Below, in pieces: positions 31,993 to 44,400 of a stretch of DNA of 64,000 nt. Origin of the DNA: Thermoanaerobaculia bacterium (GTDB lineage: Bacteria; Acidobacteriota; Thermoanaerobaculia; Thermoanaerobaculales; Sulfomarinibacteraceae); assembly GCA_027061805.1 (NCBI GenBank), contig JAMOWA010000059.1, positions 1-64,000 on the forward strand, written 5' to 3'. The notes under the pieces were generated by a model. That model worked only from the letters and a program-made list of their open reading frames with translations, did no database searches and was not told the DNA's origin. Position numbers and translations under genes: made by a program. The number at the start of each line of letters is the position of its first letter. The first letter of the stretch is position 1.

Positions 31993-32465
31993 AGCCGAGG
32001 GAGAAGCGGGACCGCAGGGTCCTGGCCACCAACCGGAAGGCGCGTCACGCCTACCACATCCTGGAGACGGTGGAGGCCGGGCTCGAGCTGGTGGGAACCG
32101 AGGTCAAGGCGATCCGGGCCGGGCGGATCAACCTCAAGGAGGCCCACGTCCAGTTCGAGAACGGGCAGGCCTACCTGGTGGGGTGCCACATCAGCCCCTA
32201 CGAGCACGCGGGCTACGCGGGCCACGACCCCCTGCGGCGTCGGCGCCTCCTGCTCCACAAGCACCAGATCCTGCGGCTGGCGGGCAAGGTCCAGGAGAAG
32301 GGGCTCACGGTGATCCCGCTGTCGGTCTTCCTCGACGGCAACTGGATCAAGGTGGAGATCGGCCTGGCGCGGGGCAAGCACCTCCACGACAAGCGGGAGA
32401 CCCTCCGCCGGAGGACCATGGACCGGGAGGCCGAGCAGGCCATGAAGGAGGGACGACGGCAGTGA
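31989..32465 (+). CDS. smpB: SsrA-binding protein SmpB
   Basis: 158 aa. NRKARHAYHILETVEAGLELVGTEVKAIR at the start, then RINLKEAHVQ, HISPYEHAGY, RRRLLLHKHQI, and a basic tail (ARGKHLHDKRETLRRR) that enters the ribosome decoding centre. It delivers tmRNA to stalled ribosomes. No tmRNA gene is recognised in the window. ATGA overlap with the HD-GYP gene. Confidence 0.96.
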   Translation: MKPREKRDRRVLATNRKARHAYHILETVEAGLELVGTEVKAIRAGRINLKEAHVQFENGQAYLVGCHISPYEHAGYAGHDPLRRRRLLLHKHQILRLAGKVQEKGLTVIPLSVFLDGNWIKVEIGLARGKHLHDKRETLRRRTMDREAEQAMKEGRRQ

Positions 32466-32513
32466 TCGCCGTCCCGGGAAATGCCGAGCCCTCCCCCGGC
32501 GTTTGAGGCAGTG

Positions 32514-35357
<2,844 letters not shown>

Positions 35358-35399
35358 GGCTGCCGGGACGGAGGCCCGCCCCTGCCCGCTCATCGTGAA

Positions 35400-35597
35400 A
35401 CATGAGCCTGTTGCACGAGTCCTGGATCGAGGAGAATTCCCGCGATATCGGCCCCCACCCACCCGTGAAAATGAACCACGGATTCCACGGATTGATCGGA
35501 TGAAGAAGAAGATAGAAATATCCCGGACATACGCCCGAATTCACGCCAGGCAGAGGGGCATGACCTTCAGGGAGTCTTGCAAGTGGCTAACGTGAAA
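35400..35597 (-). repeat. MITE-like dispersed element, copy B (inverted)
   Basis: The reverse complement matches copy A at 12184-12378 along its length with no obvious gaps. Ends read ACGTTAGCCACTTGCAAG and, inverted, ACATGAGCCTGTTGCACG. Its outer flank continues as GTGAAAGATGAAACGTG and then AAACGAAGG (to about 35619), and that flank reappears at 59452-59480, which suggests the true element or its insertion site is longer. Confidence 0.75.
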
Positions 35598-35619
35598 GAT
35601 GAAACGTGAAACGAAGGAG

Positions 35620-35899
35620 CCCCCGCCCGGGAGGGAGGGACGCATCCGGGCATTCCGGCGGAAGTCCTGTGACGGCCTCGCTTCGCAGCGGTCTGGATCC
35701 TCCGCGAAACCCCCGGGCGATCCCTGGGCGCCTGGGGTTCGCGCGGCTTGTCAAGGAGCCTCCGTCGCGCGCGGAGTGGTTCCGGCGGTGTGGGGTCGCG
35801 CTCGAGCGATCCCGCGGGACTTCCACCGGTTCCCGGCCGCGCTGTACACGGCCGGTCTTCGTCCTGCCAGCACGTCCCCCCGCCGGTCAATCCCCCGGC
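35620..35899. other. Gene-free stretch
   Basis: Between the dispersed repeat and the nuclease remnant. No convincing ORF, RNA gene or repeat is seen. Open frames here are short and lack recognisable motifs. Confidence 0.4.
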
Positions 35900-36400
35900 G
35901 CCTTCAGGAACCCAGCCTGCCGGGAAACGGCTGGTGTAGGCCGCCTCGTCGCTCAACACGGGGATCCCGAACCTGGTGGCCTGCTCCGTCACGAGCTCTG
36001 CCAGCCTGCGATGGACCCACTGCGACAGGCGCCGGTTCTCGATCCGCGGGCGGTCCGACCGGAAGAGGCAGCGGCTCAGGCTCTCCAGCACGATCACGTC
36101 CACGGGCTCGTACCGCCGCACCCAACCCGAGGGGCCGTGGGCGAGGCCCCGGGCCGCCTGCACGATCAGGTCGGCCGTGGTCTTTGCCCTGTCCTCCTTG
36201 AGGTGGTTGATGTGCTCGAGCAGGTTCCGGGCCACTGTTCCCATCCGCGCCCGGTCCATCCGCCGAACTCCCTCCTGACCGGAGGCCTGATGCAGGTGCC
36301 ACTGGAGCAGGAAACGCCGGACCTGCTCCAGGTGGATCAGCCATTCCAGGAGCCGGGCATCGCCGAAGGCCCTTCCCAGCTCCCGCTGGAGCTCCCGGCA
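35900..36400 (-). pseudogene. TnpB/Cas12-like RuvC nuclease remnant
   Basis: Read from about 36400 downward on the minus strand, one frame stays open with real protein character: ELGRAFGDARLLEWLIHLEQ, then EHINHLKEDRAKTTADLIVQ, DVIVLESLSRCLFRSDRPR, ENRRLSQWVHRRLAELV and GIPVLSDEAAYTSRF. This order matches the bridge-helix-to-RuvC-II part of TnpB/Cas12-superfamily proteins; the Glu in VIVLESL would be the RuvC-II acid. The RuvC-I Asp, the RuvC-III Asp and the zinc ribbon are absent. The 5' side runs into a stop within the tandem repeats at 36428; the 3' side loses similarity after about 35920. No CRISPR array or intact neighbour is seen. Confidence 0.65.
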
Positions 36401-36427
36401 TGGCGCCGGCGAAGCCGGCCAGGGACA

Positions 36428-36515
36428 GGGTCGGGGTCACGGTCAGGGTCACGGTCGGGGTCGGGGTCGGGGTCACGGTCGGGGTCGGGGTCGGGGTCGG
36501 GGTCAGGGGTGCGGC
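36428..36515 (+). repeat. Short tandem repeat (GGGGTC/ACGGTC units)
   Basis: About 85 bp of degenerate 6-bp units GGGGTC, ACGGTC and AGGGTC. Low complexity, between the nuclease remnant and the htrA upstream region. There are no spacers, so it is not a CRISPR array. Confidence 0.8.
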
Positions 36516-36523
36516 GGGCGGGG

Positions 36524-36575
36524 GCGGTCGCACCTCGCACGGGTGGCGGGCGGATGGCGCACTCCCCGGCTGGTT
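36524..36575. repeat. GC-rich intergenic repeat, second copy
   Basis: GGTCGCACCTCGCACGGGTG followed by GCGGGCGG and a GCGCACTCC tail, matching the start of the window (about 14-60). The htrA promoter region begins right after it. Confidence 0.5.
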
Positions 36576-36579
36576 CTGG

Positions 36580-36585
36580 CATACT
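36580..36585 (+). promoter_or_regulatory. Putative -10 of htrA
   Basis: CATACT, preceded by TGG (extended -10-like), ends 7 bp before the ATG at 36593, again implying a leaderless mRNA. No clear -35. Confidence 0.4.
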
Positions 36586-36592
36586 GGCGGGC

Positions 36593-37927
36593 ATGTCGAG
36601 ACGAACGATTCCCGGTGTCATCGTCCTGTTGGCGATCCTGGCCGCGGCATCCCCCGTCCGCGGCGGCTCGCTCCGGCGGGACGCCGTGGTGGCCGTGGTG
36701 GAGACGGCCCGGCCCGCCGTGGTCAACATCAGCGCCCTGAGCCTGGTGCAGGTGCCCCGGAGGTCGCTCTTCGACCAGCTGTTCCCCGAGCTGTGGGGCG
36801 TGGGCCCCTCGGTACGGGAGGCCCAGTCCCTGGGCTCGGGCGTGCTCATCTCGGCCGACGGCCTGGTGGTGACCAACGAGCACGTGGTGGAGGGCGCCTC
36901 GGAGATCCGCGTGACCCTGGTGGACGGGCGTGAGCTCGAGGCGGAGGTGCTGGGCTCCGACGTGGAGAACGACCTGGCGCTGCTGCGGCTCAAGCTGGGC
37001 AGGAACGCCCGTCCCCTGCCCCACCTCGAGCTCCGCCGCCGGGACGACCTCATGGTGGGCGAGACGGTGGTGGCCATCGGCAACCCCTTCGGCCTGGAAT
37101 CCACCGTCACGAAGGGCGTCATCTCCGCCCTGAACCGGACGGTGAGCTCCCGCCGCTCGGGCCGGACCTACGCCGACTTCATCCAGACCGACGCCTCCAT
37201 CAACCCCGGCAACTCCGGCGGGGCGCTGGTGGACCTGGACGGCGGCCTGGTGGGCATCAACACCGCCATCATCGAGTCCGCCCGGGGCATCGGCTTCGCC
37301 ATCCCGGCCAGCCGGGCCCGCAGGGTGGTGGACGACCTGCTCCGCTTCGGCCACGTCCGGCCACTCTGGCTCGGCGCCGTGATCCGTCCCATCGCCGCCA
37401 GGGGCCGCGACCTTCTCGGCGAGCAGGGGGGCCACGGGCTGCTCGTGCGGCGGGTGCTCCCCGGCTCCCCGGCCGCGGCCGCGGGCCTCGAGCGGGGCGA
37501 CCTCATCGTCCGGGTGGGCGACCGGCGCTCGGCGGACCTGGCGGACCTGCGCACCGTGCTGGCCTCCAACGCCCCCGGCGACGCGGTCCGCCTGGAGGTC
37601 CTGGACGACGCCGGACGTCACCCCGTGACGGTGACACCCAGGACCCCCCCGGACGACCTGGGCCAGAGGATCCTGGATTCGTGGCTGGGGCTCGCCGCCA
37701 TCGACGGCCCCCGCGGTGTGGTGGTCCGGAGGGTGCGGCCCGGCAGCCCGGCCGCGGAGACCGGCCTGGAGGCCGGGGACCGGATCCTGGCCGTCCACGG
37801 GCGGCGCGTGGCCTCGGTGGCGGAGATCAACGAGGTCATGGTGGCCGACCCCGACGCCCCGTCCATCTTCCTGGTGGTGGGCCGCGGCCGCTGGGCCTAC
37901 AACCTGACCTTCCCGCTCGATGAGTAG
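36593..37927 (+). CDS. HtrA/DegP-family periplasmic serine protease
   Basis: 444 aa. Signal peptide (PGVIVLLAILAAA), trypsin-like domain with catalytic His97 (TNEHVVE), Asp127 (VENDLALL) and Ser208 (GNSGG), then two PDZ domains (about 250-340, with GLERGDLIVRVGD; about 355-440, with GLEAGDRILAVHG). A protein quality-control protease/chaperone of the envelope. First gene of a chain of overlapping genes; its end overlaps the DUF3857 gene by 8 bp. Confidence 0.94.
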   Translation: MSRRTIPGVIVLLAILAAASPVRGGSLRRDAVVAVVETARPAVVNISALSLVQVPRRSLFDQLFPELWGVGPSVREAQSLGSGVLISADGLVVTNEHVVEGASEIRVTLVDGRELEAEVLGSDVENDLALLRLKLGRNARPLPHLELRRRDDLMVGETVVAIGNPFGLESTVTKGVISALNRTVSSRRSGRTYADFIQTDASINPGNSGGALVDLDGGLVGINTAIIESARGIGFAIPASRARRVVDDLLRFGHVRPLWLGAVIRPIAARGRDLLGEQGGHGLLVRRVLPGSPAAAAGLERGDLIVRVGDRRSADLADLRTVLASNAPGDAVRLEVLDDAGRHPVTVTPRTPPDDLGQRILDSWLGLAAIDGPRGVVVRRVRPGSPAAETGLEAGDRILAVHGRRVASVAEINEVMVADPDAPSIFLVVGRGRWAYNLTFPLDE

Positions 37928-40900
37928 GCGCCTCGCCACCGCGTTGCTGGGCCTGGCCCTGGCGGTCCCCCTGGCGGCGGGGGCGGGGAGCATCGAGGAG
38001 CTGTCGGCGGCACACCTGGAGGCCGCCCTGGACGGGGGGCTCCACCCGGCGGACCTCCACCACCTGTTCCTGGCCTTCTCCTGGCGCGACGACCTGGCCG
38101 ACCACCGGTGGGTCGACGGCGCCGTGGACCGTCTCTCGGCCGCGGGTGCCACCGACCCCCTGATGGCCTCCGAGCTGCGCTGGCTGCGGGCACGGCTCGC
38201 CGTGGAGGAGGGGCACCCGGCCGCCGCGCTCGAGCTCTTCCGGGCCGACGGCGGGCTGGAGCGGTGGTGGGCCGCGGGCCCCGCGACCCTGGAGGAGCTC
38301 CAGGACATGGAGTCGCTGGAGTCCGTGCCCCTCGACGAGCTCTCCTGGCGGGCCGCTCCCGGCGTGGACCCGCTGGGCTGGGTGGCGGTCTCCGGGCTGG
38401 GATGGCCCGGGGAACGGCAGCTCATGTGGCTGGCCACGACCGTCGCGAGCGACGGGGACCGGCCCGTGGCCCTGCACGTGGGCGCGGCCCAGGCGGCGCG
38501 CCTCTGGGTGAACGGCGAGCTCTGCGTGGCCACGCCCCATCCGCTGAGGCGGGGCGCCGACCAGGCCACCTGCGGCGCCTGGCTCCGCGACGGGAACAAC
38601 CTCGTGGTGGCCGCCGTGGCCACCGAGCGGGGGCCCTGGTGGCTCAGGGTCCGCCTCACGGCCCCCGACGGCTCCCCGCTGTCCGGCGTCCGCGAGACGG
38701 ACCGCCGCCCCGCGGCCGTGGAGCCGCAGGGCCGGCCCGCACCCGAGGTGCGGGACCTGGGCCGGGAGATCCTCGTGGCACTGGAGGAGGGACGCCCCGG
38801 CGCCGCCATGGCGCGGGCGGTCGACCTCCTCTTCCACCGATCCGAGCCCGAGGGCAGCGGCGCGGTGACCGCGGCGTGCCGGGCCGCGCGGGATGACGCC
38901 CCGGCCGAGGCCCGCCTCCTGGAGGCCCTGGAGACCGACGAGCCCGGCGCCCGGCGGCAGCTCCTCGCCGCGGCCGTGGACCACGATCCCGGCCTGCTGC
39001 CCGCCCGGCTGGCCCTGGCCGACTGGGACCACTCCCGCGACCTCGACGTGCCGGCCCACGCCATCCTGGAGCCCGTGCTCTCCGAGCCCGCCGCCATGGC
39101 CCGCGACCTGGACCTGGCCGCGGACCTGTGGGGGGCCACGGTCGTCCCCCGGCTCGAGGAGCTGGGACGGCGCCACCCCGCCTCGGTGACGGTCCAGAGC
39201 ACGCTGGCCTCCCGGCTCATGGACGCCAGCCGGTGGTCGGCCGCCCGGGAGGCGCTGGGGCGCCTGGCGGCCCTCGTGCCGGGCGACCCGGCCACCGTGG
39301 GTCTCCGGGAGCGGCTGGCCAGCGCCTGCGGGGACCAGGAGACCCTGCGCGGCATCTGGGAGCGCGAGCTCGCCGCCGACCCCAACCTCCCGGAGGTCCG
39401 GATCCGGCTGGCCCGCCTCCTCCTGGCCGCGGGCGAGGCCGACGGTGCCGCCGCCGTGCTCCGGGAGGGCCTCGACCGGGCCCCCGGGCACGTGGACCTG
39501 CTCCACGAGCTGGCCCGCCTCGCCCACGCGGAGGGCCGGGACGACGAGGCGTCGGAGCTCGTGGCCGCCATCCTGGAGATCCGGCCCCAGGACCGGAGGG
39601 CCCAGCGCCTGTCGAACCTGCTGGGGGTGACGGCGGACGACATGGGGTGGGTGCGGCCCCCCGGGGTCCTCCGCGAGATGGCCTCGGGTGTGGAACGTAC
39701 GGGGAGGGCGCGCCTCCTGCTCGAGCACCACGAGGTCCGCTTCCTGCCCGGCCATCTCACCGAGGAGCGGGTCCAGCGGGTGGTGCTGGTGGGGGATCCC
39801 GAGGCGGCCAGGGCCTTCCGCACCATGAGCGTGGCCCACGTCCCCGAGCGGCAGGACCTCCGGGTGCTGGCCGCCCGGGTGCTCCGCGCCGGGGGCGGGG
39901 AGACCGCCGCGGTCCAGCGGGACACGCCCCGCCTGGCCGACCCCGGCATCAACATGTTCTACGACACCCGGTTGCGGACCTTCCGGTTCCCCGAGCTGGA
40001 CGAGGGCGACCTGGTGGAGCTCACCTACATCCTGAGCGAGACGGCCGAGTCCAACGAGACCGGGGCCTACGCCGGCGGGCTCGTGGTGATCCCCGACGGC
40101 GCGCCCGTGGAGCTCGCGGAGATCGAGCTCTCCGGCCCGCCCGGACTCCTGCCGGCCTGGGAGCTGGCCAACGTGGAGGGGGAGCCGGAGCGGACCGTGG
40201 ATCCCGACGGGACGGTGCACCTCCGGTGGCGGTGGGAGGACCTCCCGCAGGCGCCGCCCGACCTGCCCCCGGCGCCGCCCCTCCTGGTGACCCCCCACCT
40301 GGCGTACTCCAACCACCCGGACTGGGGGGACCTGGCCGACTGGTACCGGCGTCACGTGGCGCCGCGCCTCATGGTCTCCAGCGAGGTCCGGGAGCGTGCC
40401 CTGCGCCTGGTGGAGGGCCTGGAGAGCCGCCGGGAACGGATCCGGGCCATCTACAACTTCGTCACCCAGGACATCCGCTACGTGGCGCTCGAGTTCGGCG
40501 AGCACCGGTACCGCCCCTTCTCGGCGGACTGGGTGCTCCGCCATCGCATGGGGGACTGCAAGGACAAGGCCGGGCTCATGGTGGCCCTGCTCTCGGTGGT
40601 GGACATCCCCGCCCGCATGGTGCTCCTCCGGACCGCAGACCAGGGGCCCGTGGCCGTCCGGCTGGGCCTCCTGGAGGACTTCAACCACGCCATCGCCTAC
40701 CTCCCCGAGGACGACCTCTACCTGGACGGCACGGCCTCGGGCCACGACGCCGATCTTCCCCCCGGGGCCGACCAGGGGGCCTGGGCGCTGGTGATCGACG
40801 GGCCGGACAGCGAGCCGCTCACCACCCCGAGGCCCGGCCCGGGCGTCTCCCGCAGGGTCATCCGGATCACCGCCGGGGAGGGCGGCAGGGCGACGGTGAA

Positions 40901-41450
40901 GGTCTCCGTGGAGGCCACGGGGGACGCGGCCGACGCCCTGAGGGGGACCTTCCGGGGCAGCGGGGACCGGCAACGCTTCGCGCGCTGGCTCCAGGGCCTG
41001 TTCCCCGGCGCCGACCTGGTGGGGGACCCCGTGACCCGGCTCCGGCCCGGCCACGACCCCGCACACCTGGAGCTCGAGGGCACCGTGGCCCGCTCCGCCC
41101 TGGAGGCGGCACCGGCGCTCCACGTCTATCCGGGCAACGTCCGCCTGGTGGCCGCCCTGGCACCCTCGTCCACGCGCACCACCCCACTGCTGGTGCCCCA
41201 GAGGCCCGTGCGCGAGTGGACCGTCCGGGTGGACCTGGGCCGCCCACCCCGGGAGCACCCCGAGCCGGTGAACCTGGAGGGCCCCCACGGGTCCCTCCGG
41301 GTGGAGGTGATCCCGCAGCCCACGGGGTACGAGATCCGGGGGCGGATGGAGCTGCGTCCGGGCCTCCTCGAACCCGGGCAGGTCCCGGGCCTCCACCGCT
41401 TCCTGGTGGGGGTGGAGCGGGCCCTGGAGAGGAAGCTGGAGGCCCCGTGA
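37920..41450 (+). CDS. Large secreted DUF3857/transglutaminase-like TPR protein
   Basis: 1176 aa. Signal peptide (ATALLGLALAVPLAAGAG), a long TPR-like helical region (about 20-560), a DUF3857 beta domain (about 580-800) and a transglutaminase-like domain with an apparent catalytic triad: Cys880 in GDCKDK, His923 in FNHAIAY and Asp936 in YLDGTA. The C-terminal beta domain is of the kind common after DUF3857. Likely periplasmic and an amide-bond enzyme of unknown substrate. ATG overlaps htrA by 8 bp; its stop overlaps the next gene (TGATG). Confidence 0.85.
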   Translation: MSRRLATALLGLALAVPLAAGAGSIEELSAAHLEAALDGGLHPADLHHLFLAFSWRDDLADHRWVDGAVDRLSAAGATDPLMASELRWLRARLAVEEGHPAAALELFRADGGLERWWAAGPATLEELQDMESLESVPLDELSWRAAPGVDPLGWVAVSGLGWPGERQLMWLATTVASDGDRPVALHVGAAQAARLWVNGELCVATPHPLRRGADQATCGAWLRDGNNLVVAAVATERGPWWLRVRLTAPDGSPLSGVRETDRRPAAVEPQGRPAPEVRDLGREILVALEEGRPGAAMARAVDLLFHRSEPEGSGAVTAACRAARDDAPAEARLLEALETDEPGARRQLLAAAVDHDPGLLPARLALADWDHSRDLDVPAHAILEPVLSEPAAMARDLDLAADLWGATVVPRLEELGRRHPASVTVQSTLASRLMDASRWSAAREALGRLAALVPGDPATVGLRERLASACGDQETLRGIWERELAADPNLPEVRIRLARLLLAAGEADGAAAVLREGLDRAPGHVDLLHELARLAHAEGRDDEASELVAAILEIRPQDRRAQRLSNLLGVTADDMGWVRPPGVLREMASGVERTGRARLLLEHHEVRFLPGHLTEERVQRVVLVGDPEAARAFRTMSVAHVPERQDLRVLAARVLRAGGGETAAVQRDTPRLADPGINMFYDTRLRTFRFPELDEGDLVELTYILSETAESNETGAYAGGLVVIPDGAPVELAEIELSGPPGLLPAWELANVEGEPERTVDPDGTVHLRWRWEDLPQAPPDLPPAPPLLVTPHLAYSNHPDWGDLADWYRRHVAPRLMVSSEVRERALRLVEGLESRRERIRAIYNFVTQDIRYVALEFGEHRYRPFSADWVLRHRMGDCKDKAGLMVALLSVVDIPARMVLLRTADQGPVAVRLGLLEDFNHAIAYLPEDDLYLDGTASGHDADLPPGADQGAWALVIDGPDSEPLTTPRPGPGVSRRVIRITAGEGGRATVKVSVEATGDAADALRGTFRGSGDRQRFARWLQGLFPGADLVGDPVTRLRPGHDPAHLELEGTVARSALEAAPALHVYPGNVRLVAALAPSSTRTTPLLVPQRPVREWTVRVDLGRPPREHPEPVNLEGPHGSLRVEVIPQPTGYEIRGRMELRPGLLEPGQVPGLHRFLVGVERALERKLEAP

Positions 41451-44400
41451 TGCGGACCGGCACCCTGCTCCGTCGCACCGCCGTGGCGCTCGCCGTGCTG
41501 GCGGTCCTCCCCGCCCTCGCTGTGGAGCCCCCGTCCGCCACGTGGCTCGGGGTCCTCCGGGCCAATGCCCGCATGGACCTGGACGGGGCCCGTGCGGCCG
41601 CCCTGAACGCCGTCCGGAGCGGCCCGGCCGCCGACGCCGCGGCCGCCGCGGCCTGGTGGCTGGAGAACCAGGAGATCCTTCCCGACCCCGGAGAGGTCCT
41701 CCTGGCCGGTGCCGGACGGGAGGAGCCCGAGCTCCGGTGGGTGCTCGCGCAGGTGGAGGCCCGCTCGCACCACGGCGTCCCCGGGGGGGCGCTCATGCCG
41801 GTGGAGCTGTCCGGCCCCTTCGGGGTCCTGGACCGCCTCGACCTCGAGCGGGACGTGGTCCCGCCCGACGGAGAGCTCCCCCCCGTGGGCACGGGCTGGA
41901 CGCTCCCGTGGCAGCCCTTCCGGCTGGTCCTGCGCTCCCGCCGGGCGGCCGCGGGCCCGCCCGAGGCGCTCCTGGCCAGCGGCGTCTACCTGGCCGCGTG
42001 GACCCTCGAGACCGGTGGCCTCGCCGGGGGCTGGCTGGTGGTGGAGGCCGAGGGGGGCTTCAACCTCGAGGTGGACGGCACGATGGTGGACCGGCAGCGG
42101 TCCTGTGGCGGGCTCGGCGCCGGCGTCCACTGGTACAGGGCCGAGCTCGCCCGGGGCCCGCACCGCATCAGGGTGGCCATGGCCTCGGACGACCTTCCCC
42201 GGGTGCGGGTCTGGCTCCTGGACGCCGCGGGGCGGCCGGCACCTGTCACCGTCCGGGCCGGCGAGGTCCCCGCCCACACGGCGAGGTCCTCCATCGAGGC
42301 CGCGAGGCCGCCGGCCGAGGCGGACCTGGGGGCACCCTCGCCCGAAAGCCCGCTCGAGCGGCTCCTGCCGGGCGCCGCCCTGGCCCGGCTCCGGAACGAC
42401 GCCGTGGCGGAGCGGGCGTGGCTGGAGGCCGCCGTGGAGGCGGCTCCGGACGATCCCCTGCCCCACCTGGCCCTGGCCCGCCTCTTCCTGACGCGGCCCA
42501 CGGGCGCCGCCCTGGAGGTGGACCTCCGGAGGAGCCGGGCCCAGCTGGAGAAGGCCGGGGACCTCCCGGCCGCCCTCCTGGTCCACCACGTCCTGGGCCA
42601 GCGGCAGCGCCGCCAGGAGGACGCCGAGCGCACCCTCGACCGGCTGGTGGAGCTCCACCCCCGCGACGTGCGCATCCTGCGCCTGTGGGTGGGCGAGGCC
42701 GTGCGGCGCGGCTGGCCCAGGGAGGCCGAGGAGGCGCTCCAGAGCCTGGAGGCCCGCCTGCCCGGTGCACCCTGGGTGCTCCGGCTCCGCCTGGCGGTCC
42801 TCAAGACCCTGGACCGGTGGGAGGAGCGGTCCGAGGCCCTCCGGGCCCTGGTGGCCGCCGATCCCCTCGGGGACGGCACGGTGGACCTGGCGCTCTCCGC
42901 CTGCCAGCCCGACCTCGCCCTGGAGGTGCTCGAGGCGCGGCGACGGGTGGAGGACGATCCCGGCCTGGACCTCACCCAGGTCCGGGTCCTGCTGGAGTCC
43001 GGCGACCCGGACGGGGCCCGCGCGCTCCTGGAGGAGGCCCGGGCACGGTGGGGCGACCTGGACGCCGTCGACGAGCTCGAGGTGGCGCTCGCCGCCGGGC
43101 GGGGGCCGAAGGCCCAGCGCGCGGCGGTGGAGGCGGCGCTCGCCCGCGACCCCTCGCGGCTCGACCTCCGGACCCTCCTGTGGCGGCTCGGGGGCGAGCC
43201 CTTCTACCGGAGGTTCCAGGTGGACGCCCTGGAGGCGGCCCGGCGCCAGGGGCCGGCGGAGCCCGGGGTGGATTCGGAGCTCATCCTGGACCAGGCGGTG
43301 GAGCGGGTCTTCGAGGACGGATCCAGCCTCTACTACTACCACGGCCTCACCCGCGCCGTGACACCGGCGGGCGTGGAGCAGGCCGCCACGGTCCAGCTCC
43401 TGCCCGACACCGAGCTGCTCGCCGTTCGGGTCATCAGGGCGGACGGGACGGTGGTGGTCCCGCCCGAGGCCAGCGCGCAGGCCCCGGGGTTCCGCATCGC
43501 GGGCGTGGAGCCGGGCGACATGGTGGAGAGCGAGTACGTCTCCGCGGTGGCGGCGACCGGCGCCTCCCGCCGGGGGCACCTCTCGCCCTACGTCTACCGG
43601 TTCGCCGACGTGGGCCGGACCTTCGGCCTCTCCGAGTACGCCCTGCTGGTCCCCGGGGACATCGACCTGGTGGTGGACGGCAACCTGGAGGGCCTGGACT
43701 ACACCGAGACCGTGGAGGACGGCCTCGTCCTCAGGCGCTGGCGGGCCGAGAAGATGCCCCCCGTGGAGCTCGAGCCCTTCTCCCCGCCCCAGCAGGAGCT
43801 GTTCCCGTGGGTGAGCTACGGGTTCGGCGTGCGGTGGCAGGACGTGGGCGACTCGGTGCGGGACCGGTTCCTCGCCGTGCTCCAGGGGAGCCCCGACCTC
43901 TGGGCGTGGTCCGCGCCGCTCCTCGTGGGGGAGGACCCCGAGGCGGCCCTCCGGAAGCTCGTACGCACCCTGGTGGACGAGGTGAAGCCGGGCCGGAGCA
44001 TCCTGGACTTCGGGTCCACCGCGGGCCAGAGCTTCTCGCTGAAGCAGGGCAACCGGATGGCCATCCTCCTGGCCGTCCTGGTGCACGCGGGCTGGGACGT
44101 GGACGTGATCCTGGCCCGGCCCCTCCCCTACGCGGGAACCCACCTTGAGGTCCCCACCTTCGAGGCCTTCTCCTACCCGGTCCTCAGGATCGCGAGGGGC
44201 GGCCGGGAGATCTGGGTGGACCTGGAGGAGGAGACCGCCGGCGTGGGGCACCTCCGCCCGCTCCTCCAGCGGACCGACGGGCTGGTGCTCCCGCTCTCCG
44301 AGCCCGCACGCGCCGTCACCTACCTGGAGCGCACCCCGGAGTTCCCGAATCCCGACCTGGAGGAGCGCATCCGGGTGAAGGCCCGGATCCTGCCCTCGGG

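Noticed and set aside
36428-36515. Tandem repeat as a CRISPR array
   Set aside because: Units are 6 bp with no unique spacers; it is a simple low-complexity repeat.
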